Positions 33,456 to 46,376 of a stretch of 64,000 nucleotides of DNA are shown piece by piece. Under the pieces are notes generated by a model. It worked only from the letters and a program-made list of their open reading frames with translations. It ran no database searches and was not told where the DNA came from. The DNA lies in the NCBI GenBank assembly GCA_963555705.1, contig OY743179.1:18298692-18362691 (forward strand), read 5' to 3'. A program made the position numbers and the translations under genes. Source of the stretch: Ligustrum vulgare. Taxonomy: Eukaryota > Streptophyta > Magnoliopsida > Lamiales > Oleaceae. How positions within the stretch are numbered: the stretch's first letter is position 1; the number at the start of each line of letters is the position of its first letter.

Positions 33456-36400
33456 CACTACAACAAAAATGTCTAGTACTGAAATATTTTTTGCTACGCG
33501 TGATGCAAGTGTCACAATTTTTGTGACGCTTGAAAGCATAACTAAATATTGTGATGGTTTGAAGTGTCGCAAATAATTATGTTCATATAAAAATAATTAA
33601 AAATATAATTTATTTGTAATTTAGTGACACTTAAAATCGTTACTAAATATTATGACGATTCCAAGCGTCACAAATAATTATATTCATACAAAAAATAATT
33701 TATTAATAATTTAGTGACATTTAAAACCCTCACTATCCAAAACTCACTATCCAAATGTCACAATTTCACTACTATTAATCATCACTACTATATATATCTC
33801 ACTTTCAAAGTTACTATTCATAAGGACCAAAAACATGCGCGTTTTCATTTTTTCCATCTTATATCTTCCAACAATCACGATTTCTTTCTTCATATGCCTT
33901 TTCTTCCTCCTCCTTTTAGTTCCAGATTCCAGACTGCAATTTCTTCCGTTCCTTCCAGAGTCTTCCCTGACTAGGGGTTTCGCTTCGATTGTTGCTCCCA
34001 AAACTGGTCCCAGTATTCTTCAAGTGACTTCGTCGTCCTGGGTTTTTGGCCTCCGTTTTTCTTGTTGCTTGCATTTTCTGGTTCGAAAAGTTTTATTCCT
34101 ATTTGTTTTAATGGTCACCGACGTCCTGGGTTCTTTTCTCCATCAGGATTTTATTAGTTCTCTCCATTCCTTTTTCCTTTGTTGTGTTAAATGATCTTGT
34201 AATTTTCTAATTATTTGAGCTTCGGTGTTTTTGCAGGTCTTCCCACGTTCATTGTTGATTGCACTATTTATCCTCTTTCCAGATCTGGCATGTTCTAATC
34301 TTCAGTTTAGTTTAAGTGTTTTCTCTTTGGGTAGGTTAATGGGTTCAAAGAAATAATGCATTTATTTCAAGACTACGTGATTTTTTGTTGATGAGTTTGA
34401 GTATTTTTGGTCAGAATTTCCAACTTTGCAAATTTTTTGACCAAAACTTATTCTCGATTAATTCTCCTGTAGTTTTAGGGTCCTCCGTAGCTATGCCTAT
34501 ATCCTCAGAAAGTGTATACTCCTCATTGCTATATTTTTGGTCCCTACTATTGTTTTCGTAACCCAGGTATGTGGCTGTAGCTTTGCTTTATAGATGTGCT
34601 GTATTAGTTTTCATGTGATTTATCCGATACATTATAACTCATTGTTCTTTCAGTTTTTTGCAATTTTATATATAGTTGCATACATAACTTACCAGTTAGT
34701 TTGTTCGGTTTAATTGCTAACCTGTAAATTTAATGAACATTCAAATAGAGTTTTCCATGTTAACCTTTTCTTTTACCATAGTTACAATGTATTTTGTTTT
34801 TTATGTGTTTTCAAATTTGATTTTTTTAACTTCTGATAGTTAAACGACGAGATGAATATATTGAAATGCAGGCATCAAGTGCAAATTTGGGGCCGAGTCT
34901 TTGTCCAAATCAATTAAGTCTTGGTTTCTTTCTTAATGTTTGATTAACTTTTATATTTTTCTTATTTCAAGTAAAAAAAGGTCACTAATTCAGAAATTAA
35001 CTCTTTTTTGTAGTCACACTGAGAATAGAAGTATGATAATGTCTTGTTATTTTCTATTTGACATTTGAGGCAGTAAACTTTTCACAAATAATTCTGTGCT
35101 ATATATAATACTATCAACATTATATTTTTGTTTTCAGTTCTTTCTATTTGTTGTTATCTTATCAAACAAAACGTTTTGAAGAATAGGTTGGCAACTTGAC
35201 ATATTTACTATTGGATGGCTGGGCCGTGAATATCTCTGGCCTTGCAACTTCGCTAGTAAAAGTACAAAATCTGTTTAAGAATTATATTTTTTTGGTTAGT
35301 ATTTTTTGCCATAAGATTACACGTTGTCTGCAATCAATCAACTAATGAAGTTTGAAGGGGATTTTTTTTTTTTTTTTTAGATGGCACATGCCTTCTTGAT
35401 GTGGGAAGACTTTGTGATTTGTGGTGCACTATCTAAATTTTGGTAACTCTTGCCTCCTTTGAGACTTTAAAATCAAATTACAATTTTTCTTTATCTCCCT
35501 GTAAAACTTTTATGCTCTACTAAATTGTGAGCTCTATGGATTCTGAAAAATGTTATCATTTCATTTAACTGCTTAACAAATAAATAGGTCAACATCCTCA
35601 ATCAAAAATATTCTTACAAATTGATTTTCAAACTAAATTCTATATTTTCTAATGTTTACATTGCAATCTTATATAAGAAGCATTTAGTTCATCATGTAGC
35701 TATTTAGTAAGCATCCTATAACATGCATCTGCTAAGTTACACTTCCCCTTTCTATTTTATAATTTCTACGTTCAATTATTTAATTTTATTCCTGTGATGC
35801 ATTTAGTTACATCTTGTATTTCTTTTTCTAAAATTTATAGACTATAAGTATTTAGTTCATTATTGCTTCTCTATTTAGTTCAATGATCAAAACAATACAG
35901 ATGTTTATTGAAAATATTATATCTCTCTCTCAATCTATAATAAAATTTAATGTCTCTCCATTTACATTATTGGACAAGGATGAGAATCAGCAAGTGGACT
36001 TATGATTCTTTGGTTTCTAGCTAAGGATCTGAGCTTGATATCACTCAGCTTGTTGAGGTCTTTACATTTCAATCATTCTTTTTTAAATTTTCAAGAAACG
36101 TTTTCATGAATATATTTTTTTACTCTGCTTCAGTTTAATCATAGAATAAACTTTGACAAACATTTGAGGGCTAATTTGTTCCCATATATGCTTTATACCT
36201 CCAAATAAGATAAAACATAAATGGCATTTGACAAATACTCACTTAGCATAGCAATTTCTCTTTCCAAGGAAGAAAGGAAAGGAAATGCTTTGACTTGCAT
36301 ATTCATAATAGGCATATCAAGAGAGATTCTTTCAGCATTACACTGCTACAGGTGTTCCTGGGTAGATTTCATTAGTTCTTTTTTCCTATGAAAATCGGCT

Positions 36401-37583
36401 CCAAGACACGTACTGAGACAATGCTACTAAATTCTAAATATCTTAGAAAAACTTGTTATACTCAAAGATATCTTGTAATTTCAATTATAATAGTATTTAC
36501 TTTAAATCATTATACTAGTATTTACTTAATAGAAACTACAATTTCAAGTAATTAAAGAATGTTGTGGTTTTCCAAAAAAAATGTTCATCATTTTGTGGAT
36601 TTTGTGGTTCTGTGTTTTGGATTTTATGGGGACTAAAGCATGCATAAATCAAGAAGTTGTGAATGAGAATATATAAGAATTATTATGCTAATATATAACT
36701 TGGAAAAATCTCACCTATTATGCTAATTTGAGTCAATTTTTTATTTTGGTGGAATATATAAGAATTATAACTACTTATTGTTATTTATTATTTTTTAGGA
36801 TTCTCGTGGTTTGAATGAGAATGATGTACACAATACTTCACCACCCAATGGAAGTGGTGCTAATGATTGACATCAAGAGGAAGAATGTGATCATTTTGAG
36901 GTATAGTTAAGTGAAATCTTTAGATCATGTTTAAAAATATAAGTTTTATTGTTTTAGATATTATGTAAAGGTTCGGTATATCGTGATACTTGAACAATTA
37001 AGTATTTTCTTTTGTTAATGATATGTTAATCATTTTTTGTGTAGCATGGAACATATGGTGCAAGATTTTTTGTGGTAGCATATTAATTGTGTATATTGGT
37101 GAGATTTTGTGTAGATTATCATGGATTTTTATTGTGAATTGGTGATGTATTCTAGATAATTTATGCTATATTGTGGATGGTTTAATTTAATAATCAACAA
37201 TAGTTTTTTTTTCAAAAAATAAAATAAAAACATATATATAGTGACAATTTTATGTCACTAAATGCATAAGAAAAAATAGTGACACTTTTATATGCTCAAA
37301 ACAGTGATTTTGGAGGTGTCACTAAAGTCCATGTAATAGTGACACTTGAAAGCGTCATTATAGAACAATTAATTCACTACCATGCAATTAATATTGTTGC
37401 GTTTTTAAGCGTCACAATTTATTAGTGACGCTTCCAAACGTCGGAATATTTATTTATAGTGGAAAGCTTCACAAATTTTAGCAATGCCTATAAGCGTCAC
37501 AATTTATTAGTGACGCTTCCAAACATAAGAATATTTAGTGACATTGGAAAGCGTGTCAAATTTTAGCAACGCCTATTAGCCCA
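33456..37583 (+). mobile_element. Non-autonomous CACTA-like element without transposase
   Basis: It starts CACTACAACAAAAATG. The first 300 bp and last 350 bp carry repeated GTGACGCTT(G/C)(A/C)AA and GTCACAA words in both orientations. The right side holds two tandem copies of an 87-bp unit (37,409-37,583). The exact right terminus is unclear, as a clean TAGTG end was not found. The 3.4-kb interior looks gene-like: a CT-rich leader near 33,930-34,000, T-rich intron-like stretches with possible TGCAG acceptors (34,240, 34,870), and a short Asn/His-rich ORF end near 36,860. No protein family was recognised, so it may carry captured host sequence. Confidence 0.55.
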
Positions 37584-37982
37584 AAAAAGATTGTTAGAAG
37601 ATTCAAGATAAAATGGTGGTCCAAATTTCATGAAACAAACTGTTGTCCTAAGGCCGTTAGTTCGTGGATTCAACAAAAGAATAATGATGGACTTCCAAAA
37701 ATTTCAAAGAAACTTCAAGAGGCACATGCTGATTTCCTTACAGAAAAGAATAGGTTATTAGCATTACTTTCCAAATGTTCAAGTCCTAAAGAAATTTCAA
37801 TTTTAGCAGAAAAGGTAGCTTCACTAGCTGAAATGGCATCAAGATATTCAGTTCAAGATAGTTTTGAGACCAGCACAAATGCAGACTTTGATTTTTATCA
37901 AGAAAATGAAGATGGTTGCTACTTCATGATGAATTTAAAAGGACCAAATGACTATATGAACAAAGTTATCTTGATGAGTTGA
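37584..37982 (+). pseudogene. Endogenous caulimovirid C-terminal ORF, 5'-truncated
   Basis: An uninterrupted frame of about 132 codons ending at TGA 37,980-37,982 has no start codon because it begins at the edge of the CACTA-like element. It contains KIKWWSKFHETNCCPKA, then a helical stretch (EAHADFLTEKNRLLALLSKC) and an acidic tail. Its position directly upstream of a promoter-like region, a tRNA-Met primer site and a movement-protein ORF is that of the last ORF of a circular caulimovirid genome (transactivator/inclusion-body type, or polyprotein end). This assignment is from context. Confidence 0.5.
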
Positions 37983-38079
37983 GAAATTACCGAGTTCATA
38001 ATTCAAGATTGTTGCTCTTCAAAATGTGTCGGCTCAAAAGATGATTTCAAAATATCAGCAGAAAAAAAGGATCAAATCA

Positions 38080-38140
38080 CTTTATTAAAGTAAACTTTAT
38101 TAAAGAAAGCATCTTCTTTATTAAAGTAACTTTATTAAAG
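38080..38140. repeat. Four CTTTATTAAAG boxes
   Basis: Exact 11-mers start at 38,080, 38,095, 38,116 and 38,130 (spacings 15, 21 and 14 bp). Each is nearly self-complementary. Possible enhancer or protein-binding cluster in the viral promoter. Confidence 0.85.
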
Positions 38141-38485
38141 ATATCTTTTTGTCAAATCAAATTTTAATTAGTGGAAGAAAGCTCTTTCCCAAGGTTCCCC
38201 AACTTTTCAAAAAGAAGGCTCCTACTTTTGGAAAAGTAGTTGACAACCATTGTTCAATCAAAAACTTTGGCATCAATCAACTGTTCAATCAACTATCCAA
38301 GATTCTTTTTAATGTACTTTTTCAATCTATAAGTTTGAAGTCTTCTTTCATTGTAAACTCAGATTTTAGATAAGAGATAAACTTCTCACTGCAAGTTCAA
38401 TATTTCCTTTTTAACTTTCAAATTATCAATAAAATTTCTCTTCAAACATTTTTGAGTTATTTTTACAGTAATTATTCAAATTTCT

Positions 38486-38506
38486 TATCTATCTATCTAT
38501 CTATCT
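38486..38506. repeat. (TATC)n microsatellite
   Basis: Five tetranucleotide units just upstream of the viral primer site. Confidence 0.9.
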
Positions 38507-38518
38507 CCTGGGTCTATT

Positions 38519-38531
38519 TGGTATTAGAGCC
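38519..38531 (+). promoter_or_regulatory. Caulimovirid primer binding site (initiator tRNA-Met)
   Basis: TGGTATTAGAGCC differs by one base from TGGTATCAGAGCC, the complement of initiator tRNA-Met. It marks the minus-strand DNA origin of the virus and lies 47 bp before the CACTA insertion. Confidence 0.75.
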
Positions 38532-39341
38532 ATATTCTGTCCAAATACCCTTACATTGGTTGGGTTGCTTGGATTCACACTAATACAGTTTCAGTCATTT
38601 GTGTCGGTTGTAAAAAACAATACGCGTCGATTGTGGAAGTGACACGTATGGCACAGACGTACATGGTAAAGGGAATATGCGTCGGTTGTACTGTACAAAA
38701 TCGACGCTACAACCGACGCATATAGTTCCAAAAATAAATAAATAAAGAAAATATGCTTCGGTTGTACATTACAACGGGTGCATATAGTACAACTATATGC
38801 GTCGGTTTTACAGTACAACCGACGCATATTCTATTTTTTTCTTTCTTTTTTCTTTTTAAAATCCAAAAATCTTGTTTATTATTTTATATTCAACATCATC
38901 GTCAAATATAACTATCAACAACCAACAAATAATCAACAAAAATGCATAATAAAATTATATAAGTCAATTTACATTAATATTAATGATAGTTAGTACAAAT
39001 GTTTAGTACATATACATTAATTATATAAAAAAAGAAAATTTACATACAAGATTTATAGAAGTATTTAGTCCATAAATTTCTAATCTTGTCCCTCTCCTCT
39101 ATTGAGTAAGAATCTTGATAAAATGCCTACAAACAGTTAAGATAAATTATTAGTTATTTCTTAATAACTAATAAATGGATAATTAAACAATTCATAGTAT
39201 TCAATATTTATAATATATTATCTAAAGAAGTTAATTGAAAATATTGTGTGACTACCTCATACATGTTTCTCATAACATAATAGCCACATTCAGAACATCT
39301 AGATTGATGAGGACAATGAAATTTTCACATTAAAACTATTA

Positions 39342-39373
39342 GTGTGTGTCTGTGTCTGTGTGTGTCCGTGTGT

Positions 39374-39449
<76 letters not shown>
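39342..39449. repeat. Compound (TG)n(TA)n(GA)n microsatellite
   Basis: Three adjoining dinucleotide runs. The ORF across them is a product of the repeat. Confidence 0.95.
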
Positions 39450-39451
<2 letters not shown>

Positions 39452-39849
39452 AATTATTCAGTGGTTTGTAGTAACTTTTAAATTAACGTACCGCAATTTG
39501 TTTCCAATTTACATTGTCTATACTCCTCTTGTCACCACCATATATCCAAAATATTTTAAGAGCCCTAAAATTTGAATAAAAATGAATGATTATAACATTT
39601 ATACAGAAATTTTGGCAGAATCTCCTCTATAAATTGAACATAATCAACCTGCAGAGAGACCCTAGAATTAAAAACTATTTTAACTTCTCAAAAATCACAA
39701 CACAAACACATCAATTTCACCTCAAACTCAATAAAAATTATTATATGGAAACTATCAAAACTTATCCACTACATACTAAACAAAAAAACATGATCAAGGA
39801 AATATATAAGTACTTACGTATTCAATGCTAGTCTAATTTATATTTTACG

Positions 39850-42365
39850 CTTATTTGACCTCACTGAATCTAAGAAGTATACGGTGTTGGATTAAGAAAA
39901 AATCACAAGCAACATCCAATGATTCCTACGTATTATGAACGTATAAATTAATACAACTTTAAATTCCAAATGATTTAAACTGAGTAAGGAAGAATGAATA
40001 TTAATAGTCTTACTCTTGGAAGTACGGTACGAGAATGTATTGCTTGGATTGCAAGGTTTGCATGGTTTCAGCCATATAGGTAATGACGCTGTCAAAATTA
40101 TTTTTCACCTTAATTGACGCAATTTGTGACGGACACATAAATCCAACCGACTTGACACCAAATTCCTCACACAACTCATGTAGATACCTAAAAGTAATTA
40201 AACCAGTAAATAAATGAATGATGAAAAATTAAATGAAATTTATAAATTTGTGTTAAGCAGTCTTACGTCGTGTGTATTTACAGGATAGATATATTCAACC
40301 ACTCCATTTTAAGTAAGTCGGCAATATCGTCGATTGTAACGTAAATATTTGTGTCGTCCGTATGATGAAACACATTTGTGTGTCTAAAGGCACAATGAAA
40401 AAAAGTCAATACGAACAGGTGTCTGAATGACCTCATTATGCAACCTTTTGTAATCATCACCCAGACATTGTAACATTGCATCATCAACCAGCGAAGATCG
40501 TCGGGTAGATGACATTTCAAAAATTTTGGCATTTTTTTGTTTATTGAGTTTTTTTTTTCCTTTTCCGGTGACTTTTCCTGCATGTAGAAAATTGTTATCA
40601 TCATAACTCGTTTCATATAAATATTAAAGTAAACAATTTTGAACGAAACTTTTATATAATTAAAAATTATTACCTCTCCTAACATAACCAGATGTTGAAG
40701 TCATTGATTGAAGCTTCCAATAGCTTCCCCCACTGTGGTGTGATATTGAGATGGCACTGGTAAAGTATATGCTTCTACACCGCGTACAACATCATCAACC
40801 GTCACTTTAACATGGTTGGTCAAGAGTGGTTGATGGTGCACCATAGTTTCAGGTCCTATATGAAGCTCGTTGTCACAACTTACGGTTAGACGACACGATA
40901 TCGATTTATATTGTTCAACATGATGAAAATCATCCTTAGACCGTACAGTTGAAATCAGTTTAAAATGATATTCTATACATTCAAATAATTTAATTAACAT
41001 TTGATACATGAAGCCCATCATATGGATTTGGATCAATAGAGTGGTAACTACTGTGAGTTGGTGGTGGGGGAGTCGGAGTTTTGTCCACATCGGCATCAAC
41101 ATTCAAGCCAATGTGCCAAAGGATAGAATCATATTTTTGTTGCATACTGTCGAACTTATTTTGCCACTCTGACCTGACTCGATAGGTCTCCTTCGTGATC
41201 ATATATTTAACAGCATCTACCTACACGACCCCACTCGATCGTTTGCTGAAACTATCAAGCTTGCCATAAATATCTCTGATCGTGACATAGACACCATATC
41301 CCCTCACCCGTCCAGGATACTCCAAGGGCTTCGGATAAGAAATCATGGTATCTATTTGGGACAAATGTCCCTAGAGTGGCTTCCTCCCCTTTTTCAATCT
41401 GTTCCAAAAGAAGAAGAAAAAAGTGAGAATTTAATATAAGTACGCTTCAATAAATTTTAATTCACTATATGAAAAAATGGGAGGCTATACTTACAATTTC
41501 TCATACACCTTCCTCTTTTTCTCGTTGGGGATGTAATAGGTTCCATCATCTTTCTTCTTGGATCTTGCTCTAACCCAATCTAAACTGCAATCTTGGCTTA
41601 ACATAGACAAGCTAATTGACCAACAAGAAAACGCAGAAGACAGTGGGTCTATTTGAAGCCACTCTGGCCTCATCCCAACATAACTAGCTTGGCCTAAAAA
41701 GTGTTGATGCTCGTTTTGAAGTTGTCTTTCCCTAGCCTTCTGACTTTTTTCCTTCACAAAAAAAATCACAATCTTTTAGTCTTTCAACTCAGTATAAAAA
41801 TACAGACCTTGAAAATCTCAGTCTCACGTTCCTTTTTGAATTATTTCCATTGTTCCTCTGTCAAGAAATCGTACAGCTGAGTAGGTGATGTATATTTCAG
41901 GTGCTCCTTGTTGATGAAATCACGCACCAACCTTGTTTTGAAGTCTTTTCAACGCGAACCTGCAACTCTCAAAATAGTTTTTTTCATGTTGTCATCGGGT
42001 ATGCTGAACTCCCTCTAAAATACAACAATAATATGCAATATTATTTCAAAAAGATTAATTACTATTAACTACAGACACACACACACACACACACACATGT
42101 GATACATTTATATCTTCCTAAATCATGTTCTTAAGGCCTTGATCAACTTGGTGTCAGTCACAGATATTTATACCAACTTGAATACGGACCAAAGACCCAA
42201 GATAAGACTTGAAGTCCTCCTTATATGGTCCGATCGGTCTATTGTGCTCATCAAATTCAATGACTTCCATTTCCTGCACCTCCTTCTTCATCTTTTTGCA
42301 GTTGTTGGCCCTCTAGTCTTTTTCTTTTGGCTAATGGACTGGTCATGATCAGTTGAACTAGCCAT
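39850..42365 (-). pseudogene. CACTA second gene: Ptta/En/Spm domain plus Ulp1-like protease remnant
   Basis: The probable start is ATG near 42,365 (MASSTDHDQS). Coding segments run downstream on the minus strand in several frames. Around 42,150-42,290 are peptides of the plant CACTA ORF2 N-terminus. 41,491-41,769 contains GQASYVGMRPEWLQID and YYIPNEKKRKVYEKL, the Ptta/En/Spm transposase region. About 40,000-40,130 and 39,892-39,930 contain ILVPY-type and NHWMLLVI peptides; the latter carries the histidine of a C48 (Ulp1) cysteine protease, followed by a YFLDS-like Asp region in another frame. CACTA elements with Ulp1 domains are known in plants. Stops and frameshifts throughout make this copy dead, and introns cannot be excluded. 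Confidence 0.65.
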
Positions 42366-42639
42366 GACTTTGAAAGTTACTATTCAACGTACATGCATGT
42401 ATAACCACACAGAAAAATATATGTAGCATATTAATTAGTGTTACCAAAATCAAAAAATAAATATTTTCAACGAATAGAGCATATATATAAACAATATTAC
42501 AAAGTATAAGAATGTAAATGACCTCACCCAACTAATAATCATGAACGATGATCAATCCAAAATTCTTCTTCATGATCCCAACGCATGTAACCGGGACCTT
42601 TCCTTACATTTTCGGCTCGAGTTTCAGTTTCAGCTTGAT

Positions 42640-43983
42640 AGCTATATCTTTCCTTTCTTAACTGGGTTTTTCGATTTCAAGGTTATCTTCCCCTGAAGTT
42701 GCACCTGTTTGTATACCAATAGAAAATGGAGGGGTTTCATCAAAGTGGTCGTAGTCTTCGTCATCCACCACATCACCAATTCCAACAATACGTCTCTTAC
42801 CTTGAAGGACAACTTACCACTTAGTATCGGCAGGATCAGGAACATAAAATACCTGTTTCGCTTGTGATGCAAGTATGAATGGCTCATCAAGATAGCTCAA
42901 CTGACCAAAATCCACCAAAGTGAAACCTAATTCAACCACCCAAACACCCCGTCACTTATTAACCCATTTACATTGGAAGAGAAGAAACTTGAACTCCTTG
43001 TAATCAAGTTCCCAAATATCTTCAATGACACTATAATAAGACATTGCAGCATCTATTGGCCTGGTATCTTTTGCTCTGGAAAAATCTCTTGATAATGCTA
43101 CTTGTGTCATGCCACTATTTTGCATCGTACTTTTACAATCTTGACGTTTTATGTAAAATGTATACCCATTAAAGTCACGTGCTTCATAAGACATCACAAG
43201 TACGCCGAACCATACCCTAACCCCTTTATCATTTCAGAAATGGTATTCGGTGTTTGTGACAACTCTTTCATCACTAGATCTTTGAACCATTTTGCAAATG
43301 AGCGATTATGTTGATTAGTCACCCACCTTTCATCTTTTTGAAGAATTCTACTGCCTTAAAATGGACATGTGCTAGTCCAAATATGGATGAACCTCAGTTA
43401 GGTGTTGTAAGATAAGGAGGTGTGCTTTGTCTCGCAATTCAACACTAGGCAAGATTGTTTTACATCCAATCGTACATTTACCTTCGAGTCTTGCCTCGTG
43501 ATGCTTTTTAGGAATACCAATAGCCTCAACACCATCCAGGTAATCACTACAAAATTCGATAACCTCCTCAGCAACATAACCTTCAATGATACTGCCTTCA
43601 GGTCTAAATCGGTTTCTCACATATCCTTTTAATATCCCCATGTATCTCTCAAATGGATACATATACCTTAAGAAAACCGGACCACAAGTCTTAATTTCTC
43701 TCACCAAGTGAACAAGTAAGTGCACCATAACATCAAAAAATGATGGCGGAAAATACATTTTAAATTGACATAGAGTGATAACAATATCGGCCTGCAAATC
43801 GTCCAACGCCTCCGGATCAACAACTTTACTACAAATTGCGTTGAAAAAAAAACACAGGTTTATAATGACATGTCTAACATGTTTTGAAAGTATGCCTCGA
43901 ATTGCAACTGGTAACAAGTGTTGCATTAAGACATGACAGTCATGAGACTTCATACCAACAAATTTCAGGTCCTTCATCGACAC
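42640..43983 (-). pseudogene. CACTA TNP2 protein C-terminal part (DUF4218 and DUF4216)
   Basis: 43,983-43,372 has one long frame with SHDCHVLMQHLLPVAIRGIL, ERYMGILKGYVRNRFRPEGS and EGYVAEEVIEFC, the DUF4218 hallmarks. 43,197-42,952 carries the DUF4216-type YSVIEDIWELDYKEFKFLLF and QCKWVN. A stop (TAA near 42,957) then precedes GVWVVELGFTLVDFGQLSYL and SQAKQVFYVPDPADTKW (to about 42,800), again with a stop after the last W. Order and content match plant CACTA TNP2 proteins, which cut the element ends. Several stops and frame changes show it is inactive. Confidence 0.8.
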
Positions 43984-43998
43984 AAGACTTTTGATTTT

Positions 43999-45140
43999 TT
44001 AAGAATATCCAGATGGAACCTTAATAGCACTTAAGCACTCACAAAAGCTTGTTTTCTCTTTTCTAGAAAAAGTATAACAAGCTCGGGGTAAAAAGGTACG
44101 CTTTTCCGACTCTTGAGGTGATAACTTATCCCGTATCCCCATTTCTACCATGTCTTTTCTGACTTTGATACCATCTTTCATCTTTCCTTGAATGTTCAAT
44201 AATGTTCTGATGATACTATCACATACATTTTTCTCTACATGCATTACATCAAGACAATGTCTTACTCGTAAATGTTCCCAGTACGGTAGATACCAAAATA
44301 TGGATCTCTTCTTCCGAAGACTCTTTTGAGAAGGCTTAAAAGGTTTTCCAAACATGACATCAATATTTTTAACTCATTCATAAACCTCATTTCCTATTAA
44401 TGGAAACGGGAAACTAGAGTCTTGATTTTTCCATTGAAGGCCTTTTTCTTCTTTCGATAAAGGTGGTCAACTGGGAGAATAATTTGATGACTCATAAACA
44501 TATTTTTCTTACAGTTTTTCAGCCAAAGATCAATAGTGTCTTCCTCCCAAACGGGACATGCTTTAGCTCCTTTGTTAGTATATCCCGAAAAGTTACCATA
44601 GCTGGAAAATCATTTATGGTGCAAAATATCATAGCACGTAAGGTGAAATTCATTTGACTATGTGCATTAAACACTGACACACCTTCATTCTACAACAGCC
44701 TTAAATCTTCAATTAACGGCGCAAGGTAAATATCTATGTCATTTCCCGGTTGTTTAGGCCATGATATTAGCAATGACAACATGATGTACTTACGCTTCAT
44801 ACATAACCAGGGGGAATATTGTAAATCGCCAAAAGAACCGGTCAAGTGCTATGTCGACTAATCATGTTACCTTGCGGATCCATCCCGTCTATGCATAGTC
44901 CAAGCCTAAGATTCCTATCTTCGCCACAAATTCGGGAAACATCCTATTAATGTTCCTCCACTGAGGAGAATCGGCCGGGTGTCTTAGCTTTCCATCTTCT
45001 TTCCTCCCTTCAGCGTGCCACTACATGTTCTTAGCATCCTTTTCATTAGCAAACAAGCATTTAAATCTTGGTATTACGGGTAGGTACCATAACACCTTTG
45101 CCGGAGAGCCTTTCTTATCCTCACAATTATCATTTCCGTG
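43999..45140 (-). pseudogene. CACTA TNP2 transposase core, heavily broken
   Basis: About 45,030-44,940 encodes WHAEGRKEDGKLRHPADSPQ, preceded by a stop. 44,700-44,870 and 44,463-44,657 (minus strand) hold further TNP2-like stretches with many stops. 44,355-43,999 contains VRHCLDVMHVEKNVCDSIIR and VEMGIRDKLSPQ, the end of the TNP2 domain. The catalytic core is therefore present in order but not translatable as one protein. Confidence 0.75.
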
Positions 45141-45146
45141 CTTTCG

Positions 45147-45770
45147 TTAATACCTCAATACCCCACAATTTGGACACAGATGCAAGTCCTTATACTCATT
45201 TCGATATAATACACAATCATTTGGACTTGCATGTATCCTCTCGATCTCCATACCCATAGGGCACAACATTTTCTTTGCCTCGTAAATTGAACTAGGAAGC
45301 TCGTTATCCTCCGGAAACATCTCTTGTAAAAGTTTCAATAATGCCGTGAAACTCTTATCATTCCAACTATTCCTTGCTTTCAAGTTATACAATTTGAACA
45401 CAGCAGACAATTTTGTGACTTTATTACAACCAGAAAATAAAGGCTTTTCAGAATCATTCTCGTCATTCTCCACATTAATCTCATCATTATTGCTCAAACC
45501 CTCATTCTCACCGGTGCTCGTCCTAGGAAGTATACTCTCATCATGCCATATCCACCGTGTATAACCCTCCTTAAACCCACAACAAATCAAATGGCTCTTC
45601 ACTTGCTCAGAACTACGAAACTTTCTCAAATTCTTACAATCACAACAAGGACATAAAATCATTTCTTCCTCTTTCTTTATTTTGTTTTCCTCAGCACATT
45701 TAATAAATTCTTCAACTTCTTTCACATATTCTTGTGCACTACGTCTCCCATACATCCAACTCCGATCCAT
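45147..45770 (-). pseudogene. CACTA TNP2 protein N-terminus (Transpos_assoc domain)
   Basis: Starts at ATG 45,770 (MDRSWMYGRRSAQEYVKEVE); the upstream in-frame extension has no ATG. CPCCDCKNLRKF followed by HLICCGFKEGYTRWIWHDE is the zinc-binding Transpos_assoc domain that precedes TNP2. An acidic linker and PEDNELPSSIYEAKKMLCPM, HASPNDCVLYRNEYKDL and CPNCGVLRY follow. The frame is open to the stop at 45,147, about 200 codons, so this part is the best preserved of the element. Confidence 0.8.
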
Positions 45771-46319
45771 ATCTAACCACCTATATATCAAGATATTCAC
45801 AATGTATTAAAATGAAGGAAATCACCTAAAATGATAATTTTCATTTTTTATTTATAAAAATTCTAAGAAAATTTCGACAGAACCTCCCCTATAAATTGGA
45901 CTTAACCAACCTGTAGGGGGAATCAAAAGAACACAATAACATCAAAACATTCAACCTCAACATATCCAAACCTCAAACACAACTCCAGTCAAACTTCAAC
46001 AACATCATCAACTACTCCAAATTCACCCGACATCAATTTCCAACTCATAAACATCGATCAAAATTCTATAATCAATTGTATATTCAATAAAAAATAACAT
46101 TCTAAAATTTCAATAAAACTACAACAATCCAAAAATTGCAATATATCCATTTACTAACTCAAAATTAACAATCTAAAATTAACATTCCAACTACACTAAT
46201 AAAAAGTTCATTTAAGCCAATTAACACATAAATTCAATCATATTTATAATAAATGTACAACATATATATAAAAAAAATTACTACACTATATAAATATATA
46301 CATGATATACATACAATAC

Positions 46320-46323
<4 letters not shown>

Positions 46324-46372
<49 letters not shown>
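46324..46372. repeat. (TA)n microsatellite
   Basis: Long TA run in the 5' region of the CACTA element. The ORFs crossing it are not genes. Confidence 0.95.

Positions 46373-46375
<3 letters not shown>

Positions 46376-46376
<1 letters not shown>

Larger units (their letters stand above)
37983..38518 (+). promoter_or_regulatory. Caulimovirid intergenic region (promoter/leader)
   Basis: Non-coding stretch between the last viral ORF and the primer site. It holds four CTTTATTAAAG boxes, then T-rich sequence and CAATAAAATTT (about 38,428), a possible poly(A) signal. In caulimovirids this region contains the pregenomic RNA promoter and terminator. The ORF at 38,149-38,373 has no recognised homology. 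Confidence 0.45.

Noticed and set aside
33835..34194. 119-codon plus-strand ORF with hydrophobic N-terminus
   Set aside because: Leu/Phe-rich from T-rich DNA, no known domain; kept only as part of the CACTA-like interior.
39342..39575. 77-codon ORF MCVCVCVC... with RERERE
   Set aside because: Translation of adjacent microsatellites.
42642..42890. 82-codon ORF in the CACTA transposase C-terminus
   Set aside because: Out of frame with the DUF4216-like peptides read from the neighbouring frame.
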